Source: a virus. Taken from it: DNA of 37,829 nt. Positions 23,371 through 31,350 of this stretch are shown here, piece by piece; the stretch's first letter is position 1, and each line of letters begins with the position of its first letter. The DNA is taken from positions 1 to 37,829 of the IMG/VR virus record IMGVR_UViG_3300044539_000074. The stretch is one strand, 5' to 3'. A program made the translations under genes and the position numbers. The notes under the pieces were generated by a model. That model made no database searches and had not been told where the DNA came from. It saw nothing but the letters and a program-made list of their open reading frames with translations.

Positions 23371-23817
23371 GTGAGTTAAGACATTATTCGCAAAATATAA
23401 ATTACTATTATTCACATCAACGTTATAAACTGTTGTTGATTCTGTAATTGTCACTAATGATGTGATTTCAAATTCAGTATTGTCAATATCTAATAATACA
23501 TCACCAACATTTAAATCAGATGTTGTTCTGATATACCAAACACCATTTTGTTTAACAACGTGGTTATGAGAATCAGTCGCAATTAATTTATCGTTATTAA
23601 TATTAATAACCGAATCAAATTCATATATTGTAAAATTAATTACTGTAGAGGTTGATTCTACATAATTTAAAGTGTCACTACTCCAAGAGTACCATTCGTT
23701 TGATGGTTGTGGCATTCCTGAAACATCAATAGATTTAAGTATGTCGTTAACTTGAACATCTTGTATTAATTTAGTTGAACCATCAGATAATGTTATTACT
23801 GTATTAACAACTAAACA
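23362..23817 (-). other. Hint (hedgehog/intein-type) self-cleaving domain
   Basis: About 151 residues. Cys1 is at CLVVNT, block A has LSDGSTKLIQDVQVND, block B has ATDSHNHVV followed by LNVGDVLLD, and the C-terminal block is VYNVDV ... NLYFANNVLTHN with a final Lys. These are the splicing or cleavage blocks of Hint domains. With almost no C-extein, N-terminal cleavage or transfer at Cys1 is likelier than protein splicing. Confidence 0.75.
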
Positions 23818-26484
23818 ACCACACGAAAAACAAGCACCCGTAAATGCGGTTCCATCCCAATATCTTCTACTAAAGTTATCAGTGGTTTTATAATAACCCG
23901 CAGCTGCAAATGCGAAGGTACAATTACCGGATATATCATCATCATATAATTCGGTTGCGTCACATAAACCTAAAATTGCGGAACGATTTATACATTGATT
24001 AACTAACGCCCAACCAGGTAACGAACATACAGCATTTGACACTCTATATCCTAATGTAATATTTGTTGCGCAACAATTATATATTGATGGAAGCCAACCA
24101 CCTGAATTGTCACCACCGCCAAATGAAATAGTGTTTTCTTGAGCACAAATATTCGGTGAATCACCCATATTGTTAGCAAAGGAACTTGCAGGGAACCCTT
24201 CACAATCAATATAATCAAAAGTTGTTGAACCAAAGAAAGGACCACCTGGTGGAGACCAATATAATTCATAACATACACAAGTTACTCCAGGTGGTGTTTC
24301 AGTCGGTGTAGGTGTAGGTGTTTTTGTTGGTGTTGGTGTTTGAGTTCTTGTAGGTGTAGGTGTTGGTGATGGGAACACATAAGTAATAACATTTGAAACT
24401 CCCGTAAGAGACGAACAAAATAATGTCATTCTAAAGTATATTGTTCCACTATTAATACCGGTTATTGCCGACCTAGGTGAAGTACAACCACCTGCACCAC
24501 CCAAAGTCCAAGTTATATTATCAGACGAATATTCCGGTAAAAGTGTTCCACAAGAACCTGCTGTTGTGAAATTATAATTCCAAGTGGTTCCTGAAACATA
24601 TGTGGTAGAAATTAATGTAACACCACACGATGTTGTTGGCGTTGGAGTGTTTGTTCGAGTAGGTGTTTGTGTAGGAGTTTTAGTAGGCGTTTGTGTTTGC
24701 GTCGGAGTTGCAGTTAATGTTGTTGTTGTTGTTGGAGTTTGAGTTTTAGTTGGAGTTTGTGTTTGTGTTTTGGTTGGAGTGTTAGTAGGAGTTTTAGTTG
24801 GCGTCTGAGTCTGAGTCGGAGTTGCAGTTAATGTTGTTGTTGTTGTTGGGGTTTGAGTTTTAGTTGGAGTGTTGGTTGGAGTTTTAGTAGGCGTTTGTGT
24901 ATTTGTTGGTGTTGGTGTCGGAGTTGGGGTTGGGAAGAAATATGGGAAAACTTCAGAATATGCGCTAATACCACCTGATGTACATAATTGACCCACTTTT
25001 ACATAAACATTTCCTGTTGTAGTAAGAGAGTCAAAAGTAAACGGTGATGTACAGTTACTTGGAGTTGCCACAGCAGAATTAAAGTTTATATTATCATAAG
25101 AATATATCATAAAAATACCACTACAATTTGGTCCCGGAATAATCGAAACAGATAAAATTGAACCTGATGACAATGTAACACCTAACATTTGAGGTGCTGA
25201 ACAAACTGGTGTGTTTGTAGGCGTCTGTGTTTGAGTTTTGGTTGGTGTTTGTGTTTGAGTATTAGTAGGTGTTTGAGTCATTGTTTTTGTTGGTGTTGGT
25301 GTTTGAGTTTTTGTTGGTGTTTGAGTGTTTGTTGGAGTTTGAGTCTGAGTTGGTGTTGCGGTTAATGTCGTTGTTGTTGTTGGAGTTTGAGTTTTGGTTG
25401 GAGTGTTAGTCGGAGTTTGAGTAGGTGTTTGTGTCGGTGTTGAAGTTTGAGTTTGTGTTTGTGTTTGAGTTTGTGTTTGAGTGTTTGTTGGTGTATTGGT
25501 AGGTGTTTGTGTTGGTGTTGAAGTTTGTGTTTGTGTTTGTGTAGGAGTATTTGTTGGTGTTGTTGAAATTGTTGGAGTTACTGTTGGCGTTACCGTTGGA
25601 GTCACAGTTTGAGTTGGAGTTGGTGTAGGTGTAGGTAAAATACATTCGTGGTCTAATTGACAAATAAGGCAACTCACATATGAAGTTAAACTAATAATTT
25701 CATATTGACTGTTAAATGACGTAGGATTTATTGCTTTAACACAACCACTATATCCGGTAGTCTCTATATAATAGAAGTTATCAATAAAAACAGGATATAT
25801 TATTCCACCCACTTTATATATTATAGATGGGTAACAACAATCTTCAAAATACCCAATTGTTGGAGGTAATGGTGACGGTGTTTGTGTTTGAGTTTGTGTT
25901 TGTGTTGGAGTGTTAGTCGGAGTTTGTGTAGTGGTTTGAGTTTGCGTTTGTGTTTGCGTTTGCGTATTTGTTGGCGTATTTGTTTGAGTATTTGTTTGTG
26001 TAGGAGTATTTGTTGGTGTCATTGTTGGTGTTGTTGTAGGGCGATTTGTTGGTGTGGGAGTATGAGTCTTAGTTGGAGTTTGAGTTGGAGTGATAGTGTT
26101 AGTAGGTGTAGCTGTATTGGAAGGTGTTTGTGTTTGTGTCTGCGTTGTCGTTTGTGTTGGGGTTTGTGCTGGTGTTCCAGTATTAGTTGGTGTAACAGTA
26201 TTAGTTTGAGTTGGTGTTTGAGTTGGAGTATCTGTAATAGTAGGTGTCGGTGTATTTGTCGGTGTATTTGTCGGTGTTAATGATATACAAGGAATATCCA
26301 ACGAGCAAGTTTCATCGTAATACATTACGTAAATAATGTAAGTTCCATAATAATTTTCGGATTCGTAATTATACGGTAATGTAACTTCACCAATATTTAT
26401 AACCCCCCCCGAACAAGGGAAAAAGGTTATATCGGCTAATTGTCCGTTATAATTCGCAGTTAATATTTCTAAAGTTGTACTCAT
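23362..26484 (-). CDS. Modular adhesin/fibre with Thr-Pro linkers and C-terminal Hint domain
   Basis: A 1040-aa modular protein. Residues 1-66 are the N-terminal module shared with three neighbours (NYNGQLADITFFPCSGG, PYNYESENYYGTYIIYV). Then come four Thr/Pro/Gln/Asn tandem linkers (TPTQT type). Between them lie a Cys-rich domain (GYFEDCC ... SCLICQLDHEC), two similar beta domains of 70-80 residues (CSAPQMLGVTLSSGS and CGVTLISTTYVSGT types) and a large Cys-rich domain. Residues about 890-1040 are a Hint domain: CLVVNTVITLSDGSTKLIQD at its start, DSHNHVVKQNGVWYI in the middle, and NLYFANNVLTHNK at the end. Only one residue follows the terminal HN. It is probably a host-recognition protein that processes itself. 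An 8-G run lies in codons near residue 26. Confidence 0.7.
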   Translation of the reverse strand: MSTTLEILTANYNGQLADITFFPCSGGVINIGEVTLPYNYESENYYGTYIIYVMYYDETCSLDIPCISLTPTNTPTNTPTPTITDTPTQTPTQTNTVTPTNTGTPAQTPTQTTTQTQTQTPSNTATPTNTITPTQTPTKTHTPTPTNRPTTTPTMTPTNTPTQTNTQTNTPTNTQTQTQTQTQTTTQTPTNTPTQTQTQTQTPSPLPPTIGYFEDCCYPSIIYKVGGIIYPVFIDNFYYIETTGYSGCVKAINPTSFNSQYEIISLTSYVSCLICQLDHECILPTPTPTPTQTVTPTVTPTVTPTISTTPTNTPTQTQTQTSTPTQTPTNTPTNTQTQTQTQTQTQTSTPTQTPTQTPTNTPTKTQTPTTTTTLTATPTQTQTPTNTQTPTKTQTPTPTKTMTQTPTNTQTQTPTKTQTQTPTNTPVCSAPQMLGVTLSSGSILSVSIIPGPNCSGIFMIYSYDNINFNSAVATPSNCTSPFTFDSLTTTGNVYVKVGQLCTSGGISAYSEVFPYFFPTPTPTPTPTNTQTPTKTPTNTPTKTQTPTTTTTLTATPTQTQTPTKTPTNTPTKTQTQTPTKTQTPTTTTTLTATPTQTQTPTKTPTQTPTRTNTPTPTTSCGVTLISTTYVSGTTWNYNFTTAGSCGTLLPEYSSDNITWTLGGAGGCTSPRSAITGINSGTIYFRMTLFCSSLTGVSNVITYVFPSPTPTPTRTQTPTPTKTPTPTPTETPPGVTCVCYELYWSPPGGPFFGSTTFDYIDCEGFPASSFANNMGDSPNICAQENTISFGGGDNSGGWLPSIYNCCATNITLGYRVSNAVCSLPGWALVNQCINRSAILGLCDATELYDDDISGNCTFAFAAAGYYKTTDNFSRRYWDGTAFTGACFSCGCLVVNTVITLSDGSTKLIQDVQVNDILKSIDVSGMPQPSNEWYSWSSDTLNYVESTSTVINFTIYEFDSVININNDKLIATDSHNHVVKQNGVWYIRTTSDLNVGDVLLDIDNTEFEITSLVTITESTTVYNVDVNNSNLYFANNVLTHNK
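24290..26283 (-). repeat. Thr-Pro tandem linkers in the Hint adhesin
   Basis: Four blocks of 6-bp to 18-bp tandem repeats encode (T-P-T/N/Q/K) units at about 25868-26283, 25205-25635, 24630-24932 and 24290-24370. The blocks alternate with folded domains. Nucleotide repeats are imperfect but share long GGTGTTTGTGTTGG-like runs on the + strand, giving many partners for recombination. Confidence 0.85.
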
Positions 26485-26504
26485 ATATTGTTAGTTCGTA
26501 TAAA

Positions 26505-26714
26505 TTAAGGTGTTGGTGGGGGATTATTCAAAGACCCCGATACACCTGTTGCCGGTATGTATATATAATAATCACCATACGGATAATCTGTAGGGTAATC
26601 ATACGGTAATGTAACCGTACCAATATTAATTGTTCCACCTGTTGATGGATTAAAAGTTATATCGGCGGTATATCCGGTATAATTATTTGTCGATATTCTA
26701 TATATATATTCCAT
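26505..26714 (-). CDS. Solo copy of the shared N-terminal adhesin module
   Basis: A 69-aa protein that consists of only the N-terminal module of its three neighbours: NNYTGYTADITFNPSTGGTI, then LPYDYPTDYPYGDYYIYIP. It ends in NNPPPTP, exactly where the paralogues run into their Pro/Thr linkers. It may be a stub left by loss of the distal part, or a functional small anchor or cap. It is 3 nt after the preceding gene and 20 nt before the next, within the same transcript. The cysteines present in two paralogues are replaced. Confidence 0.65.
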   Translation of the reverse strand: MEYIYRISTNNYTGYTADITFNPSTGGTINIGTVTLPYDYPTDYPYGDYYIYIPATGVSGSLNNPPPTP

Positions 26715-26717
26715 AAA

Positions 26718-28931
26718 TTAAGTTAACATTCCTCCGTCGCTAATTGACCAAAAATAAGTTGTTACAAGGGTTGTCCTTGCCGCCAAACCAGCTGATGTGT
26801 ATTTTGCACTACCAAAATTAATCTGTATCCCTATTTGTGGGTTTTTTGTTACCCACCCATTATAAATACTATCTAAATTGTATGTGAAAAAAGTAATAGG
26901 GTTTTTAGTTCCCATAAAATAATAAAAATTTGTAACACCTGATATGTTCCAATTCCCTAAATTTTGTTTAAAATATTGGTTTTCATAAAACATATACACA
27001 ACATTAGATACTTTAGAAATATCCCAATTTCCAATAGGTTGATTAAATTTTGAACCCCTAAACATATTAAACAAACTAATAACATTTGAAACATTCCACC
27101 CGGATAATGGTTGATTAAATTGAGATTGATAGAACATCGCACCCATATCTGTGACACCCGACACATTCCAATTATTAATTGGTTGATTGAATGATGAAGT
27201 GGCAAACATATTACTCATACTTGTAACCTTTGAAACATTCCACCCGGATAATGGTTGATTAAATATTTGATTATTAGAGAACATATCACTCATATTTGTA
27301 ACTCCAGAAACATTCCAATTATTTATATTTTGATTAAATTGAGAATTATTAAACATGGAAAACATAAGAGTAACTTTAGAAACATTCCATCCGGATAATG
27401 GTTGGTCAAATAAACTGTTAAAAAACATATAACTCATATTTGTAACTTTAGATACATCCCAATTATCAATTTGTTGGTTAAATATTCTATTATTATAAAA
27501 CATACCTGACATATTTGTTACATTACTAACAGTCCAACTTGATAATGGTTGATTAAATGTTGAGTTGGAATAGAACATATTCGACATATTGGTAACATTT
27601 GAGACGTTCCACCCGGATAATGGTTGATTAAATATTTGATTATTAGAGAACATACCCGACATATTGGTAACACCCGAAACATTCCAATCCCCAATTGGAT
27701 GGTTAAATGTTGAGTTGTAATAGAACATATAACTCATATTGGTAACACCCGAAACATTCCAATTCCCAATTGGATGGTTAAATGCTGAGTTGTAATAGAA
27801 CATACCACTCATATTTGTAACATTTGAAACATTCCAATTTTCAATAGGTTGATTAAATATTGAGTTGTTATAGAACATATAACTCATATCTGTAACATTT
27901 GAAACATCCCATCCGGATAATGGTTGATTAAATGATGACCCATTAAACATATAACCCATATTTGTAACACCTGAAACATTCCAATTATTGATTGGTTGGT
28001 TAAATGGACAAGACTCAAACATATTACTCATATCAACAACATTTGAAACATCCCATCCGGATAATGGTTGATTAAATTGAGAATTACTAAACATATAATT
28101 TGTGTATTGAACATTTGAAACATTCCACCCGGATAATGGTTGATTATAACTTGTCAAATAAAACATTCCACTTATATTTGTAATTCCCGAAATATCCCAA
28201 TTATTTAAGTTTTGATTAAATAATATACATCCGGAGAATAAATAAGATAAACTTGTTATATTAGAAATGTCCCACGATTGTATATTATTTACAGATGTTA
28301 AACTATAACATTCTGCAAACATAGCGTCGATATTAGTCAGATTTGAAGTGTCTAAAGTATCGATTACGGTAGATAAATCTAAATTAAAACAATAATAAAA
28401 TTGATATCCACCATCAATTAATTTTACATCACCCCACTGTTGAACACTTAAAATTTTACCATAATCACCAGCATAATTTCCTATATTAAACCCGTCAATT
28501 ACTCCAAACATACGTATAGTATATGTTCCTATAACATTGTAAGTATGTATAAGCTCAGGTTGACTATATGATGTTATTGTGTCTGTATTTCCATCACCCC
28601 AATCAATTACAAAATTAAAAGTTCCTGATGGGTCTAACACAATACCAATTTGATTAGTGTTAGTAAAACCTTCATTGTCGGTTTTCCAACTTGAAATGAA
28701 CAATATTAACGTATCACCGATTAAATCCCAAGAAGGTGGCGGATAATCTAAAATACAGGTTTTATTATAAAAAGGTATGTATACGGTATATGTTCCATAA
28801 TAATAATCTGTATTATAATCGTATGGTAATAACTGTGAACCTAAACTAATAGTTCCTCCGGTATATGCGGAATAACTTATATCTCCGATATACCCGTCGT
28901 AATTTGTTGTAAATATTTCAAAAGTTTTCAT
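26718..28931 (-). CDS. BspA-type (DUF285) repeat adhesin, 19 repeats
   Basis: A 737-aa protein from ATG 28931. An ATG at 28952 adds 7 residues but overlaps the upstream gene; aligning the first residues with the paralogues supports the later start. Residues 1-68 are the shared N-terminal module. Then a PKD-like domain follows (FVIDWGDGNTDTITSYSQPE). Next come about 19 repeats of 23-25 residues of the form FNQPLSGWNVSNVTNMSxMF, the BspA/DUF285 leucine-rich-like surface repeat. The repeats end in a capping region (TNFYYFMGTKNPITFFTYNL). Many units alternate between SGW and NNW or GNW types. In bacteria these repeats occur in adhesins; here a receptor-binding fibre is inferred from the phage context. 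Confidence 0.72.
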   Translation of the reverse strand: MKTFEIFTTNYDGYIGDISYSAYTGGTISLGSQLLPYDYNTDYYYGTYTVYIPFYNKTCILDYPPPSWDLIGDTLILFISSWKTDNEGFTNTNQIGIVLDPSGTFNFVIDWGDGNTDTITSYSQPELIHTYNVIGTYTIRMFGVIDGFNIGNYAGDYGKILSVQQWGDVKLIDGGYQFYYCFNLDLSTVIDTLDTSNLTNIDAMFAECYSLTSVNNIQSWDISNITSLSYLFSGCILFNQNLNNWDISGITNISGMFYLTSYNQPLSGWNVSNVQYTNYMFSNSQFNQPLSGWDVSNVVDMSNMFESCPFNQPINNWNVSGVTNMGYMFNGSSFNQPLSGWDVSNVTDMSYMFYNNSIFNQPIENWNVSNVTNMSGMFYYNSAFNHPIGNWNVSGVTNMSYMFYYNSTFNHPIGDWNVSGVTNMSGMFSNNQIFNQPLSGWNVSNVTNMSNMFYSNSTFNQPLSSWTVSNVTNMSGMFYNNRIFNQQIDNWDVSKVTNMSYMFFNSLFDQPLSGWNVSKVTLMFSMFNNSQFNQNINNWNVSGVTNMSDMFSNNQIFNQPLSGWNVSKVTSMSNMFATSSFNQPINNWNVSGVTDMGAMFYQSQFNQPLSGWNVSNVISLFNMFRGSKFNQPIGNWDISKVSNVVYMFYENQYFKQNLGNWNISGVTNFYYFMGTKNPITFFTYNLDSIYNGWVTKNPQIGIQINFGSAKYTSAGLAARTTLVTTYFWSISDGGMLT
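26940..28320 (-). repeat. DUF285 tandem repeats, first array
   Basis: About 19 units of 69-75 bp with strongly conserved stretches such as ACATTCCACCCGGATAATGG on the + strand. The units are close enough in DNA sequence to recombine with each other and with the arrays at 29150-30600 and 31560-32340. Confidence 0.85.
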
Positions 28932-28935
28932 AATA

Positions 28936-31347
28936 TTAAATTCCTCCTCCATCAGTTATTGTCCAACCATATCCTCCACTCATAGTTGAACCCGTTAATG
29001 TATTTTTACCTGGTTGTCCTCCGGATATTGTGTAGTTAGCACTTCCAAAATTTATTGTTCTTCCTGTATACGGATTTTTAGTTGACCATCCACTATAGAT
29101 TGAATCTAAATTTGTTGTTGAGAATGTTAATGGTGTTTTACCTAACATAAAGTCAGTAAAATTAGTTACATTTGATATACTCCAATTTCCAATATCTTGG
29201 TTAAAATATGTATTAATATTAAACATATTGTTCATATTAACAACATTAGATACATCCCAATTTCCAATAGGGTAATTGAACTCCGAATTATAAAACATAT
29301 TGTTCATATCACCAACATTTGAAACATTCCATCCGGATAATGGTTGATTAAATAGGGAAGATGCGAACATATAATTCATATAAATAACACTTGAAACATC
29401 CCAATTATTAATATCTTGATTAAATTGTGAATTTCGGAACATAGATGTCATATCAACAACATTTGAGACGTTCCATCCAGATAATGGTTGATTAAAATAT
29501 TGGTCGTTTTGAAACATATTACTCATATTTGTTACCCCTGAAACAGTCCAATTCCCAATCGGATAATCAAATGATGTATTGACAAACATACCTGACATAT
29601 TTTTAACTTTTGAGACATCCCAATTTCCGATTGGTTGATTGAATGGGGAATTGGCAAACATATAAGTCATATCTGTAACTTTTGAAACATTCCACCCAGA
29701 TAATGGATAGTCAAATGATGACGCATAAAACATATAACCCAAATCTGTAACCCCCGAAACATTCCAAGACCCAATAGGTTGGTTAAAGTCGGTAGCAGTA
29801 TTAAACATTTGCCTCATACTATTAACGTTACTTACATTCCATCCGGATAATGGTTGATTGAACGATGTTGCTCCTTGGAACATACCTACCATATTTGTAA
29901 CACCCGAAACATTCCAATTCCCAATTGGTTGATTGAATGGTGAATTGGCAAACATAAAAGTCATATTATAGACATTTGAAACATTCCATCCGGATAATGG
30001 TAGGTTGAAATCAGTGCTTTGGAGTATTGATGTCATATTGGTAACTCCTGAAACATTCCAATTATTAATTGGTTGGTTGAAGGATGTTGCGTTTTGGAAC
30101 ATACCCTCCATATTAACCACTTTTGAGACATCCCAATTTCCGATTGGTTGATTGAATGGGGTGCTAGCAAACATATAATACGTACTTGTAACATTTGAAA
30201 CATTCCAACCTGACAACGGTTGATTAAACGGTGTGCCGTTAAACATATAATTCATATAAATAACACTTGAAACATCCCAATTATTAATATCTTGATTAAA
30301 TTGTGAATTTTGGAACATATATGTCATAGACGCAACATTTGAAACGTTCCAACCTGATAATGGTTGGTTGAAAGATGTTGTTCCTTGGAACATATTCGAC
30401 ATATTTGTAACACCTGAAACAGTCCAACCAGATAATGGTTCGTTGAAAGATGTTGCTCCTTGGAACATATAACTCATATCCTCAACTCCCGAAACATCCC
30501 AATTATTAATGTTATCGTTAAAATTACTTTGACCAAACATTCCTGACATACCTGTAATGTTAGAAACATCCCAATTATTAATATTATTTATGGTTGTAAT
30601 AGACGAACATCCACGAAATATATATGTTAAATTTGTCACTTGAGATAAATTTAGAGTGTCAGTAACACCTGTTAATATTAAATTAGAACACTCATAAAAA
30701 TTATATGATAGTTGAGTTATGTTAAGACATCCCCACTGTGTTATTTCTCTTATTTTAAGTTTACTTGTTGGTGTATAATAAAACGACCACACATTAACTT
30801 TACCTGTAATAGTTATTACATAGTCATCAGGAGTTGTATAAATATGTGTCCTATTTGCAAATGTATTCGCCGAAAAATTTCCATCACCCCAATCAATGGT
30901 TCCTGAATAATCTAAACCGTAATAAGGTAATGTTATACTCTCAGACGGAGATGTTGTTCTCCACACAGATATAAATGGTAATAATGGTGTAGAACTTGGT
31001 GTTGGTGTCATTGTAGGTGTTGGAGTTGGGGTTGGGGTTGTAATATCTAAACCTAATAAATCACAATTTGGTGCGGGTGTGTTTGTTGGTGTTGGAGTAT
31101 TTGTTGGAGTTAATGTCATTGTTGTTGTTGGAGTAGGCGTAGGTGTTAAACAAGGAACATTTAACAAACAAGTTTTACCCGAATCAAGTAAATAAATGTT
31201 ATATGTTCCGTAGTAATTTTCCGAATAATAATTATATGGTAAGTTAACTTCACCGATATTAATACTCCCACCCGAACAAGGGTAAAAGGTAATGTCGGCG
31301 AATTGTCCGTCGTAATTTATTGATAATATTTTTAAAATTGTTCCCAT
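28936..31347 (-). CDS. BspA-type (DUF285) repeat adhesin, 20 repeats
   Basis: An 803-aa protein. The N-terminal module (INYDGQFADITFYPCSGGSI, then NYYGTYNIYL) is nearly the same as in the Hint adhesin, including both cysteines. Two short Thr-Pro linkers flank a CDLLGLDI segment. A PKD-like domain follows (SGTIDWGDGNFSANTFANR), and then about 20 DUF285 repeats. The C-terminus FGSANYTISGGQPG, then STMSGGYGWTITDGG, is almost the same as in the 1062-aa neighbour and shared in part with the 737-aa gene. The three arrays therefore share both the repeat and its end cap. Spacing to both neighbours is 3-4 nt, so all are co-transcribed. Confidence 0.72.
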   Translation of the reverse strand: MGTILKILSINYDGQFADITFYPCSGGSINIGEVNLPYNYYSENYYGTYNIYLLDSGKTCLLNVPCLTPTPTPTTTMTLTPTNTPTPTNTPAPNCDLLGLDITTPTPTPTPTMTPTPSSTPLLPFISVWRTTSPSESITLPYYGLDYSGTIDWGDGNFSANTFANRTHIYTTPDDYVITITGKVNVWSFYYTPTSKLKIREITQWGCLNITQLSYNFYECSNLILTGVTDTLNLSQVTNLTYIFRGCSSITTINNINNWDVSNITGMSGMFGQSNFNDNINNWDVSGVEDMSYMFQGATSFNEPLSGWTVSGVTNMSNMFQGTTSFNQPLSGWNVSNVASMTYMFQNSQFNQDINNWDVSSVIYMNYMFNGTPFNQPLSGWNVSNVTSTYYMFASTPFNQPIGNWDVSKVVNMEGMFQNATSFNQPINNWNVSGVTNMTSILQSTDFNLPLSGWNVSNVYNMTFMFANSPFNQPIGNWNVSGVTNMVGMFQGATSFNQPLSGWNVSNVNSMRQMFNTATDFNQPIGSWNVSGVTDLGYMFYASSFDYPLSGWNVSKVTDMTYMFANSPFNQPIGNWDVSKVKNMSGMFVNTSFDYPIGNWTVSGVTNMSNMFQNDQYFNQPLSGWNVSNVVDMTSMFRNSQFNQDINNWDVSSVIYMNYMFASSLFNQPLSGWNVSNVGDMNNMFYNSEFNYPIGNWDVSNVVNMNNMFNINTYFNQDIGNWSISNVTNFTDFMLGKTPLTFSTTNLDSIYSGWSTKNPYTGRTINFGSANYTISGGQPGKNTLTGSTMSGGYGWTITDGGGI
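29150..30600 (-). repeat. DUF285 tandem repeats, second array
   Basis: About 20 units of 69-75 bp. One two-unit block (the SSVIYMNYMF type) appears twice, near 29370 and 30240, almost the same in DNA. This indicates recent segmental duplication within the array. Confidence 0.8.
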
Positions 31348-31350
31348 ATA

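Noticed and set aside
23362-23817. True intein with splicing
   Set aside because: Only one residue follows the terminal HN, so there is no C-extein; a cleaving Hint domain fits better.
25882-26280. Open frame on the + strand rich in Cys, Leu and Trp opposite a Thr-Pro linker
   Set aside because: It is the antisense reading of tandem repeats in the Hint adhesin; composition is set by the repeat and no start context is visible.
28931-28960. SD-like GGAGGAGG before the 737-aa adhesin
   Set aside because: These bases encode the Gly-rich C-terminus (DGGGI) of the upstream gene, so it is probably incidental.
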